Of a stretch of DNA of 64,000 nt, positions 9,802 to 19,190 are shown piece after piece. Both the position numbers and the translations under genes were made by a program. This DNA is from Phytopythium helicoides. Lineage: Eukaryota; Oomycota; Peronosporomycetes; Pythiales; Pythiaceae. The stretch lies in the NCBI GenBank assembly GCA_024867545.1, contig JANFNE010000071.1, positions 124,001 to 188,000 on the forward strand, written 5' to 3'. The notes under the pieces were generated by a model. It searched no databases, had not been told where the DNA came from, and saw nothing but the letters and a program-made list of their open reading frames with translations. The stretch's first letter is position 1, and each line of letters opens with the position of its first letter.

Positions 9802-12800
9802 CGTGTAACATGTAATAAGCGTTCCGGTCTTGGCCCCAGCGTATCCTACATCTCTATTGACAAAGCTACGCTGTCGGAGAACAGGGACTCACACTTTCGA
9901 CGGTTGGATGGTACTCTTCAACATCGTGTACTATACGCTTGAAGACTCTTTATATCGGATAGATTATGGCAAAAAATCTACAAGACCGCATGTCCGGATA
10001 TCAATATACACACCCGGTCGGTATACACCTCAGGTGCAAAGGCGATCTCCACCAGGTTGCGAGGTCAGGTGCCTCCACTAGCGAGGTGGAGGCGCCCATA
10101 CAAGTGAAAGAAACATGTATAGGCAGCACGTAAGTTGGCTGTCGAGTTTCTGCGGCGCAAGAGTGAGCGAAAGGTGGTCGGAGCAATGGACCGGTGGCGC
10201 TTCCAGCGCTCGTCGCCGTTGTTGGTTGCGGAGTCAAGGTGGAGCCGTCATTTCACTTGGAGCTACAAGTATCAACGATAACATCCCTCCCTAAGTCCTA
10301 AGCCAAGTCTCGGCCCACGTCCATGCTGCTGTCGACTCCCAAGTACAAGTACAAGTACAAGGTGCTGTCACTGGCAAAACCAGTGTCCAAGGTGCCTTTG
10401 AAGCAAATATCCATCTGCTAGCCACTCATGATCGAGAAGGCATCCATGGCATGTTCTCGCACTGCTCAAGCATGCGATTACTACCAGTATTGTCGCTTGT
10501 GAGTGCACTGGGTCTACTGCAATAGATGCCGCCGTGACAATCAAACTTTGCGTTCGACTGGCGAAACACTTCAACCTGATACTCCCGATTTCATTCGATG
10601 GGTAGAGGTTGTTGATGGTCATGGCGCAGGTTGATCTGCTACGATCAAAAAGTCTAAGACCACTACGTCGACATTGCGACTTGACGCGTGCCGCAGTTAT
10701 AGTGCGTGCCTTTGGGATTGGCGTCGTTGCCTGACGCGCTTCTCGCGCTATTGTGGGAAATGCAAGGGATGGCATCCGCTGGTACCCCAGCATGCAGCGC
10801 TTTGTCGCGAAACTGTGCTTGTAGCAGCGATGAATCTAGGGCCACATGATAGGGTGCAAGGGAACGAGACCAGTAGCTCACGATTGGACTCGAGGGGATC
10901 GCGAGAGACACGACCAGAGCCAGGAAGCCTGCACGCGCATCTCCTGACGACGGATCATTTCGTTCAGCAACAGATAAATGCGCGCGCGTTCTTGCTGCTT
11001 CGGCGAGGCGTCAAAGCGACTTACAGGTCTATGAGTCCAAGGGATCGATCATTCACAGCCCAAGTCGCTGGATTGGGTCACAAAGAGCAAGGTAGGTGCA
11101 CGATTGCTGTCTGCTCGCATCTCGTGCAAGTCGACGTCTGAGCAATCAACGGTTCCTCCCCGCAGCGCCAGCAATCGAGTGCTGATGGCACTGCTACAGT
11201 ACGGTACACGTCTGCACCAAGCACCATCAGGCTGGCTTGTCTCTTGTGGCGGATTTTCGGCTATGCACTGTCGCACCACAGCGCGCTCGGCGATGTTCTC
11301 GCATCTGCTGGTTAATTTCTGCTTCGAAGGCGTCGCATGCTCAACTGCAAGCACTAACTGCGTCAATTAACGCGTTCAGACTCTGAATCAGAGAGCTGCT
11401 GGCTCGCATGCAAGCGCTTAGCAGCGTCTGCCGTGCTTGAGGCGTTAAGGAGGACCAATGAGGTTGATAGCAGCTTTGCAACGTCCCAGCAATCGTTTCC
11501 CGCTGGTCCTTTCTGCTTGGCGGGGCTGCATCCAAGCAGTCAGATTCCAGGTCTCTTTCTCTTCTATGCAGCTTCGAGTTCCGCCGATACCCACCTTCTT
11601 TGCTGCAGTACGATCGGTGTCTCGCTCTGTGACTGACAACGCCGCCTGCCATGTGAGCATTCACTGAGGCACCGCTTGTCTCGGCAGGGTATGAGTGGCG
11701 CCGACTTTCAGCGTCATCAAAACCTGAAGTTCCAAGCAGACCGTTTCTATGCGGTCATGAAGGCTGACCGCAGCCAACCTGATTCTAGAGGTTGCGTCTC
11801 ATGTCAAACACGCGCCAAGCAGAAACCGCAGCTCACGCAGCTAGCGAGAAAGCAGTCACGGCCCCATCCGCTGGATCAGCGCAGGTGCGCCGCGTGCGCG
11901 CTGCCGGCGGAACGACATGCGCAGCCGTCACGTCGGCCGCATGGAATGGACGCTGGCGATGTTTGGCTGCATCGAGTCGTGACGCAGCTCGCGTCCACGT
12001 CGCCAAGCAGGGGGTACGCCAGCTTTTCCAATCGCACGGCGCCAGAAGCGTCATCCTTGGAGCCATGCAGTGTACATTGCTTGGGGTTTGCGGGCGAGCG
12101 TACAGGTTGGGCAAAGAGTCTGTTCCATGCGCTGCTTGGACGTACAGTATTGGTCACAGGATTCCAGCTCATGGATTCAATGTATGGCCAGGCTCTTGTC
12201 TTTGCCGTGCGAGCGGTTGGCGGCCGTTGGCGGCACGGCTGCTTGCTCGTCTACAGAGAACGGTGCAACTTGAAGCGAGTATGCGACAGCGACCCATACT
12301 GAAGTCAAAGCAACCGGAGCAACGGATTCCGGAGGCCACAACTTCAGAAACGCCCCCTAGCGTCCAGACAAGCGCCACGGAGATGGCGTCCGTCCGCGGT
12401 GATGGCGCGCCTGCGACGTGTCGCCAGTGGATTCTTGGGCCTGATTCACCGCCACTCAAGGTGCGGCTGCGTCTGCAAGTGTTTCCCAAGCATTTGTCCA
12501 TGCTTCGGCTGCATCGGGCTCTACGCTGACTACCGTACTGCTTGCAACACCGACTTGAGCTATCCTTGACAACTGAATGCGAAGCAAGGAAGGCCCCAGA
12601 AGAGCGCAACACGGCGCGCCCAAATCCAGCGGCGCCGTTTTTGGCCCCTCTGCGCAGAGAGACGCACTCTGCCGCGCGTTTAACCTCGTCGCCCGCTCGC
12701 GATCCGCCTCGCGTGACGCGTCCAGCTCAGCAGCCGCGAATGGCCTCGACGGTCTCTCGCGCTCTGTATCGATCATACTTTCGACGAGTCAAGCTGACCG

Positions 12801-13410
12801 CCAACGGACTTGAGTCGATGCTCCGGCCTCGACTGGCGCATGCACGGCGGCCACGGAGCGGCCACGCGCCTGCCGGCGGTGCAGCCCTCCCGACACGCAT
12901 GCCACGCGCGACTCGGCAGGTGATTGGTTCCGGCCGGCCGCTGACACACTCCGCCCACGCGTCCAGCCCGTCGATCGACAGCAGGCCCAGGCGAAAGACC
13001 GTGCCGGAAGCGTGTCGGGCGTGGGACGCTCGGCGTTCCTCCGGTGCCGGCGGCACGCGCGGCGCGTGCCATTGACCACCGCAACGGAGCTGCTGGCGGC
13101 GGAAAGTGGCGCTGGTGTTTGAAAAAGCGACGTAACTGACTCGCACCGGCGATACAAAGCGGGGGAGACGGCGTCGGATCTTGCAGAATGTGGGCCGAAC
13201 GTGTCACGGCGAATAATCGGCGGGTAGGGCTGGATTCACTGAATCAACTTCACTTGATGTTTGTATGTTGACTAGCGGAATGATGGCGTATGGCATCACT
13301 AGGAAAATGTATACGCCTGGACCACCCAAAATCGCAATCAGCTGGTATATCAGTACAAATATGCTTCAACTGTGCTACGTCACTGATCTTGTTAGTTTGG
13401 GATGCGGCCC
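9802..13410. other. Intergenic region (3.6 kb) with many overlapping open frames
   Basis: Several open frames of 100-245 codons overlap on both strands, notably at 11676-12529 and 12542-13207. None has recognisable domains, a good start context or a clear splice pattern, and competing frames are equally open. They are treated as GC-driven chance frames. No RNA gene recognised. Confidence 0.45.
10341..10361. repeat. Hexamer microsatellite (AAGTAC)3.5
   Basis: Three and a half perfect copies of AAGTAC lie in non-coding sequence. Confidence 0.85.
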
Positions 13411-13418
13411 TGCAATTT

Positions 13419-13452
13419 GATTGGGCCGCGGCTGGACGCGCGCCATTGGGCC
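13419..13452 (+). promoter_or_regulatory. Paired CCAAT-type boxes upstream of the HGGG zinc-finger gene
   Basis: GATTGGGCC (13419-13427) and ATTGGGCC (13445-13452) are inverted CCAAT boxes about 210-245 bases before the start codon. Near-identical boxes occur at 34590-34598 and 48058-48100. Confidence 0.45.
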
Positions 13453-13503
13453 ACAGGCACGCGCCGGGCCCGTCTCTGGCGCGGCTGGACGCGTGCCGGC
13501 TTG

Positions 13504-13572
13504 TACCGTAGATATTTCGTGTTTCTTTGCCTTGCACCCGAGCCTCCTGTACCTTGTGCGTACCGTAGATAT
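13504..13572 (+). promoter_or_regulatory. Repeated 12-mer TACCGTAGATAT in the zinc-finger gene promoter
   Basis: TACCGTAGATAT occurs perfectly at 13504-13515 and again at 13561-13572, 57 bases apart and about 90-160 bases before the start codon. This could be a paired transcription-factor site; the factor is unknown. Confidence 0.35.
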
Positions 13573-13662
13573 CCGCTCGGTCGCGGTGGTCACCACGCAG
13601 CCTCGGTCTCACATTGCAAAATCCGCCGTCTAGCGCTCCGATCGATCCGTTCCTCGTCCGCC

Positions 13663-14499
13663 ATGACGTCCAAGTCCAACATTGCGTTCCTGCTCAACCC
13701 CGCCGAGCCCGCCAAGGCGGCTGCTGCCTGCGAGGCACCAAGCAGCCCCATGTCTCCGCCGGCACTGTTCCAGCGACTTTCGCCCGTGGCCAGCGACGCG
13801 GCCGCGTTCGCGTCGTCGCTCATGCTGCTGGGCTCGTGCATCGCGCCGCTCGACAAGGCCAAGTCGGCCACCAACCTCAAGAAGCGCCACGTCTTCTCCT
13901 TCACGGCGCTCTGCCAGGACGCGATCTCCTCGGCCGCGTCCAGCTCCTCGGACGACGAGGAGATGCAGGACGACGACGGCAGCGACCACGACCACCACCA
14001 CGACTCGGACGCCTGCTCTGAGTCCTCCAAGACGTCCACCTCAGCCAGCACCTCGACCGCTGCCGGAGCTTCATCCGCCTCGACGGGAGCCAAGCGCGTC
14101 CGCAAGACGCGCACGCCGCCCTGCCAGGTCGACGGATGCAAGAACATCGCCGTCTCGCGTGGCTGCTGCGTGCGCCACGGCGGCGGCTCGCGCTGCACTG
14201 TGGCCGGCTGCTCCAACCGCGCCAAGCTCTACAAGCGCTGCTTCCAGCACGGTGGATACAAGACGTGCTCCACGCCCGGCTGCACGCGCAAGGCCAAGCG
14301 CTACGGCCACTGCTGGTCGCACGGCGGCGGCCGCATCTGCGAGGTGCCCGACTGCACCAAGGTGTCGACGCAGGGCGGTCTCTGCTGGGCCCACGGCGGC
14401 GGCAACCGCTGCAAGCTCGAGGGCTGCAGCCGTCGCTCGTACCAGAAGTACGGCTACTACTGCGTCGACCACGCGTCGCTCAACACCGACGACCTGTGA
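13663..14499 (+). CDS. HGGG-repeat zinc-binding protein (oomycete WRKY19-like Cys/His repeat family)
   Basis: Intact single-exon protein of 278 residues. The N-terminal half is low complexity: an Ala/Ser-rich segment, an acidic SSSDDEEMQDDDG stretch near residue 94 and a His/Asp run. A basic patch (KRVRKTRT, residues 144-151) could be a nuclear signal. Residues 154-271 hold five tandem units of the form C-x4-C-x8/9-C-x2-H, usually followed by GGG (for example CVRHGGG, CWSHGGG, CWAHGGG). This repeat is typical of a large oomycete and fungal family usually labelled 'WRKY transcription factor 19-like', though it lacks a WRKY domain. A nuclear, DNA- or RNA-binding regulatory role is likely but unproven. 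The ATG at 13663 follows an initiator-like CTCACATTGCAAAAT about 40-55 bases upstream; the frame is open further upstream but has no ATG supported by context. Confidence 0.8.
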   Translation: MTSKSNIAFLLNPAEPAKAAAACEAPSSPMSPPALFQRLSPVASDAAAFASSLMLLGSCIAPLDKAKSATNLKKRHVFSFTALCQDAISSAASSSSDDEEMQDDDGSDHDHHHDSDACSESSKTSTSASTSTAAGASSASTGAKRVRKTRTPPCQVDGCKNIAVSRGCCVRHGGGSRCTVAGCSNRAKLYKRCFQHGGYKTCSTPGCTRKAKRYGHCWSHGGGRICEVPDCTKVSTQGGLCWAHGGGNRCKLEGCSRRSYQKYGYYCVDHASLNTDDL

Positions 14500-14663
14500 G
14501 CTCGATCGCTTCACTTCTCCACCCGTAGACTAGTAGTAGCGTGCTATTTATCAATCACATCGAAGCCTCCATTCACATCCACACCACCACTTGTGATGCA
14601 TTCAGCTTGCAGTGTCGCATTGGACTATGCAATCATTCACCTCCACCACTGGAACGCTGTATG

Positions 14664-16741
14664 TCAAGACGAGGAGGACACAAACGACGACGGCTCATTC
14701 ACCGCGACGCCATTGCTGTACGGACACGTGCCGCGATTGTGCCCTTCTGCTCGATGGCACTTGTGGCATTTGTACATGCCGCGTTTCCGTGCGTGCTCTG
14801 GCTTGGTTCGTGATCGTCGCTTCCTTTTGGGAGCCGCAGCTTGTCCATTGCCATCAGAGCCCGAGCTTTTTTGTGTGGAGCCAACACGAACACTCGACGC
14901 CAGTCGTGGAGGCAGAAGACTTTCGTCACGGGTGATGTTCTCGTCAAGTGGCAGCTCGATGTACCGATTCTGGAACGCAGACGCGTAGTTGGTCACCAAG
15001 TAGCACTCGTCGAAGAACTCCAGCGGGCTTGGAGCCAGCATCGCGTGCTGCTCGAGCTTTTGCAGCGCCGCGAGCGTATGGCGACAAGGAACGCCAAGCT
15101 GGAGACGCAACGCGCATGTGCATGTTCGATGCTGCAGATCGACACGTCGTTGTCGGACTTGAGCTGCTCGAGTGTTCCACACGAATGCTAGCTGCGGCGT
15201 CGACAAGACCACGTTGTACTCGCTTGCGCGAGCGAGTTGTTCTTGCATCAATCTCTCAGCTGTCGGAGTCACTACTCGCTGTTCACGAGTCCACTGCAAA
15301 GCCTTTTCATGCCGCGCGAACGACTGGCTCATCAGAAACACTGCAAGGGTCTGGAAGCACTCGTACGGAAGCTGAGCGCTGGGAAGGGGAGCCAACGGAG
15401 CTGTCGACGAGCCGTCCGCAGCGGTGGAGTTGCTGCCTTGTAGTCGGTCACGGGCAGTAAAGTCCACGCACTCGAGCTGCGTCGACTGCCAGCCGTACAG
15501 CTTTCTCGCCGTCACGTGCGGGAACAACGCCCATCGGCGAGCATCCAGAGCCGTCTTGAGGCAGTGCGCTGCTGCAAAGTTACGCTGTCCTAGCTGGGCG
15601 AGCGCGGCCAAGAACTCGCTCTCGCTCTCTGCACGCTGCGCTTGCCACACGAGCGGCTCGTCCTCTGGCGCAATGCTGATGCCGTGCCGAACCGTGAGGA
15701 TGTCGTCGACGACGCTCCGCGTGCTCACCATGACGTGTGGCAGCTTCGCCATGATAGTTGCCGGGTCATCCGCGAGCCACTTGGCAGTCACGAAGACTGG
15801 GAACCGCCGGAGCGGAAAGCCGTGCGCTTGAAGCTTGTCGACGAACCAGGTGAAGTGCTCTGCCGCCGCTGCGGGAACCAGCGCTGCGGCATGCACGATG
15901 GGGTCGAGGTTCCCGTCGCGGCCGATCAGGAGCAGCAGCTGTGCGCTGGTGAAGAGCGGGTGGGTCGTCTCGAGCGCATCGAGGGCCAGCGCTGCCTGTG
16001 CGTTCCACGCGCTTGTGGGGTCCATGGCGAGCACTGCGCGCAGCAGCCTGCCGTCCTGGTCCCTCTCGATCGCGCTGGCGACGTGCGTGTTGATCTGCTG
16101 CATGTGCTTGAGGAATGCCGGGAGCCTGCGCACCGACTCGACGACGCTGGGCACCGTCAGCGGGTGGCGCAGCGGGTCTGCTTTGCTCGCGCTCGCTGCT
16201 GGCGGCGCCTCTGCGCGCTGCTGGGCGTCGATGGCGTCCAGCAGGTCGCTCTTGGCCTTGTAGACCATGCTCTTGCTGCAGTCGAGGTTGGCGTGCGCGC
16301 GCAGCTGCGCCACGAGCTTGGCCGAGGACACGCGCGCGTCGCCCAGCACGGCCGCCTGGAGCAGCGCGCTGCGCTGCAATTGCCTGGCCTGTGGGCTTGG
16401 CGGCCGCGCTGCAGCCCTCCGAGTGCGCGAGCGAGCCCGACGTGACGTACCAGGCGCGGCGGCCCGCGGCGTCCCTCGCGCGCGCGCACACGGCGTTGAC
16501 GAGCCAGCCGCAGGGCGAGGCGCTCGCGCACACGAACTTTTTGTAGCTGCCGCCGCTCGTGGCCACCGAGCGCGCGCTTGCCCGCCGCCAGCGCCAGGTC
16601 CTGCACGTGCGCCGTCAGCGCGCGGCCCTCAGACCAGCGCAGGCGCCGCAGCGCCTCCCACTGCGCCTGCTGCGCCTCCGTCATGGGCGGCGGCGGCGGC
16701 ACGGCGGTGGTCCCATCCTCGCCGTCGCGGTCCGACGCCAT
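14664..16741 (-). CDS. Mutator (MULE) transposase-derived SWIM zinc-finger protein, frame-disrupted
   Basis: The domain order from the start (MASDRDGEDG, 16741) is as follows: an N-terminal helix; a FAR1/FLYWCH-like zinc module (YKKFVCASASPCGW ... HSEGC) in a second frame around 16390-16560; a transposase-like core (LLLLIGRDGN ... EHFTWFVDKLQ); a SWIM finger with CTCALRLQLGVPCRH near 15100; and a C-terminal knuckle CHKCHRAEGHNRGTC. Two single-base corrections, near 16563-16570 and 16382-16392, are needed to join the parts. The position equivalent to the second catalytic aspartate of MULE transposases (usually VTD) reads VTAKWLA, so DDE activity is probably lost. That suggests a domesticated gene or a decaying element. 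No terminal inverted repeats were found by eye. It lies between the inverted bZIP/START-like copies. Confidence 0.7.
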
Positions 16742-16835
16742 GGCGGGATGGAGAGGTGTGGCCCACATGACGAGGTGGTGGCGATGCGCGGCAGCTTCAA
16801 CGTCGAGGTGAGCCGCATTGGCGAGATGGCCAAAC

Positions 16836-16856
16836 GAGAGAGAGAGAGAGAGAGAG
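16836..16856. repeat. (GA)n dinucleotide microsatellite
   Basis: About ten perfect GA units lie in the 203-base gap between the MULE-derived gene and the upstream bZIP/START-like copy 2. Confidence 0.9.
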
Positions 16857-16943
16857 TGGAGACGCAACGACTTGATTCTACAGACTTGCCACTCGCTAAA
16901 CACTACTTGGACGGAAGCCTCACTACACTTACCACACATGACG

Positions 16944-18196
16944 TCAAACGACAATCAAGCATTGCTTCCGCGCCACCATCTCGTCCACGATCACGTCCTC
17001 CACGGCTTGGGCGAGCTCCACGGCCTCTCTCTCGGAAGCCTTGACGAGCATCTGCGCGTACTTGTCGAGTGGGTCCACGAGCGGACCTTGAGACGGAAGG
17101 TTCTCAGCTCTCCAGTGCGAGAGATATTGAGTCTGCGTCGATGATGTGGAACCAGGAGCAGGCGCAATGCTCCCCCACCCGCGCTCCGAAATCGAAGGAC
17201 CCGAAGGACGCCCTCGCTCCCGGATCACAGATCGCCACGCAAGATCCGTGCGACAACTGGTATCAATTGCCTTCGAGATGGAGAGGACCTCGAATGACCC
17301 CCAAACATACTTGACAGCCACGGTGCAGCCATCTTCTGCAACGCCAGAAATGACAGGGACGCACTCGTTGCGGATAAGGATGTTCAAAGCCTTCTCCATC
17401 GCAGCATTCGCTTCCAAGAACGAATGCGGGATCACTATCGTCTCCGCAAACGTCGCACAGTGCACACCGCTCATTTCCGTGACACCACGCGAGTACCATG
17501 AGCTGTACGGCTTGGTCGCCTCGACTTGTGGCATGCTCGTCCGCTCAATTTCAGCCGATGCATGAGCGCACATGTCGTCGACGTCGTGCATGAGCATTGA
17601 CATATCCCACACGTCTTGCTCGGTCAGTTGCATGACGGGTTTGCTTCGCTCGCCGTTGTCCAGCTTGACCACTCTCGAAGAGTTCATGATGGTCATCTGC
17701 GCTCGCAGAGACTCCATGAGGCTCACCGAAGCCTCGTGACGAGTCCGGATCTGCGTCCTCAGCTCCCGATTGAGCGTTTCCGCTGCAATTCGACGCTGAA
17801 TCTGGCGCAACGCCATTCCCTTCCACCCCGTAGCCTGCCGCTTCGAGCCATCAGCGGCGATCGAGAATGCCTTCCGACGCTGCGTCAGCTCGTGCAGCTG
17901 CATTTGAAGCTCCGCCGACGCTCGACGCAGCTCGAGCAACTCCCGTCGCTTCTTCTGTTGGTACACGCGTCTTCGATCTAGCGCTTTGGTGACCAGTGTG
18001 CGCTCTTCGTCTCCGTCTTCGCTCGAATTGGAGGTCTGTGGCGTAGCTGGTGAATCGAGGGAGTTGGATTCTGGACAACAGCAGCTTGAATGGTGGCGAA
18101 GGAAGCGACGGTCTCAATTGGGAGTAGTACGTCAGATTCGTCGAGCCACCGGTCATCCATCAGCCAGTGCGAGGGCATCATTGGCAACGACTCCAT
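16944..18196 (-). pseudogene. bZIP/START-like protein copy 2, one-base frameshift
   Basis: Paralogue of 8509-9801 on the opposite strand, sharing the start MESLPMM, the basic DRRRVYQQKKRRELLELRR region and the START-like domain. Relative to copy 1 one base is missing near 18055: TCGACTCCACC in copy 1 reads TCGATTCACC here. Translation from 18196 therefore terminates at 17978. A second, in-frame change removes one codon (VTDFMSG becomes VTEMSG). The C-terminal tail differs (APAPGSTSSTQTQ... and a shorter end, ARKQCLIVV). The lost base is one of a CC pair, so a sequencing error is as likely as a real null allele. The long conserved frame downstream, with mostly conservative changes, argues that the gene was functional until recently. 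Confidence 0.7.
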
Positions 18197-18222
18197 GGCG
18201 ACGGGACTCTTGAGCAAGCGCA

Positions 18223-18237
18223 CGATTGCAAAGTGGG
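18223..18237 (-). promoter_or_regulatory. Inr-like core promoter, bZIP/START-like copy 2
   Basis: On the minus strand this reads CCCACTTTGCAATCG, identical to the site before copy 1 at 8468-8482. Confidence 0.5.
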
Positions 18238-18420
18238 CGACCAGCAACGGGAGAGTATCGAAGTACAGTAAGGAAAGCTAACTGACTCAACTTGAAAGCC
18301 CACAACGAGTCACACGGGGCAAATGCGCAAGAGGACGAAACGTGGTGATGACTGAGCGAGTTGGCGATGTGCTCTGCATAACGACACTTAGTACTGTATG
18401 CCTCATGTACCATCTGCTCG

Positions 18421-19061
18421 CGTGCTGAGGTGGCTGCCCCGCCAAAAGAAGAGATACGAAGCGCGTTCTGACCTGGATTTTCTTGGGGGCATCTGAAGTT
18501 GACCACTCTGCTGCTCGACACAGCGAAATAAGCACATCGTCATGTGTTTCTTCTACATGGTGAAACTGTATCAAGCTATCATTTCGTACGCGGGGGAGCA
18601 GCATCGGCGTGCTGTTCGCAAGAAAGATGCTCCGTCGATCCGTTGGCACGAGCTCTTACATAAATCTGCAACAATCTCGTAAACTCTCGTGGGTGATGCG
18701 CATGATTGCATGCACAGGAAAGGGCTCGCAACCCCTCTCTCAACTCACGCAAGACTCTGGATGGCTGTCAGTTTTCTACAACACCTAGAATAGTTGGCTG
18801 GGCAACCTCCCCCACCTCATGTTGTTTACAGCTGGGTGTTTTCAGCACGCTGACAAACACATTCCGTTCCAGCCTGCCCGCCGCCATGACTGGAATGCAT
18901 TGAAGCACTACAGCGCAAGCTTTGCTCCCAAGAGCTTTGCAAGCTTCGAGACACGTCACTTTGTGGGTTACATCATTGAACCACGTTATTTTTGTCACTC
19001 AGTTACACCTACATACGGAGACAGGCCGCGCTGTCGCTCCAGCCTCTGTGGCCTGGAAAGC
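18421..19061. other. Intergenic, no gene recognised; may contain the 3' end of the Fanzor element
   Basis: No open frame of interest. The right boundary of the Fanzor-bearing element, and any guide-determining junction, should lie in or just left of this stretch near 18950-19060, but no terminal repeat could be identified by eye. Confidence 0.4.
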
Positions 19062-19190
19062 GCGACTAAGTCGCCTTGGGTCGATGCTCATCGGCACAGA
19101 CTGTCCTGTCGATGACAAGACACCGCTGTCTCACACCTGACTCCTCGGAGGTAGGCCGCTCCGAGGGCGTGAAGAATCACGCCCTGTTTA
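19062..19190 (-). ncRNA. Candidate Fanzor guide RNA scaffold (omega/fRNA): consecutive hairpins
   Basis: Reading on the minus strand from the Fanzor stop codon (19188-19190), a run of stable hairpins begins three bases later. An 8-bp perfect stem GGGCGTGA/TCACGCCC with a four-base loop lies at 19165-19184. An 8-bp stem CCTCGGAG/CTCCGAGG with an eight-base loop is at 19143-19166, overlapping the first by two bases. A 5-bp stem AGACA/TGTCT is at 19118-19131, a weak 4-bp stem at 19107-19117, and a 6-bp stem GCGACT/AGTCGC at 19062-19074. TnpB and Fanzor guide RNAs characteristically start in or just after the 3' end of the nuclease gene and end at the element's right end. Position, strand and structure all fit. 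Exact ends and the guide segment are not determined. Confidence 0.6.

Larger units (their letters stand above)
16944..18420 (-). repeat. Inverted duplication, right arm (promoter plus gene)
   Basis: Inverted counterpart of 8310-9801. It includes the upstream 200 bases and the Inr; the outer edge is uncertain by tens of bases. Confidence 0.8.

Noticed and set aside
11676..13207. Several 120-245 codon frames on both strands
   Set aside because: They overlap one another, none shows domains or splice-consistent structure, and no frame is better than its competitors.
8310..18420. Idea that the inverted bZIP/START-like copies are long terminal inverted repeats of a Mutator element
   Set aside because: The arms are whole host-type genes with diverged 3' ends, and the enclosed MULE-like gene appears catalytically dead; inverted gene duplication is simpler.
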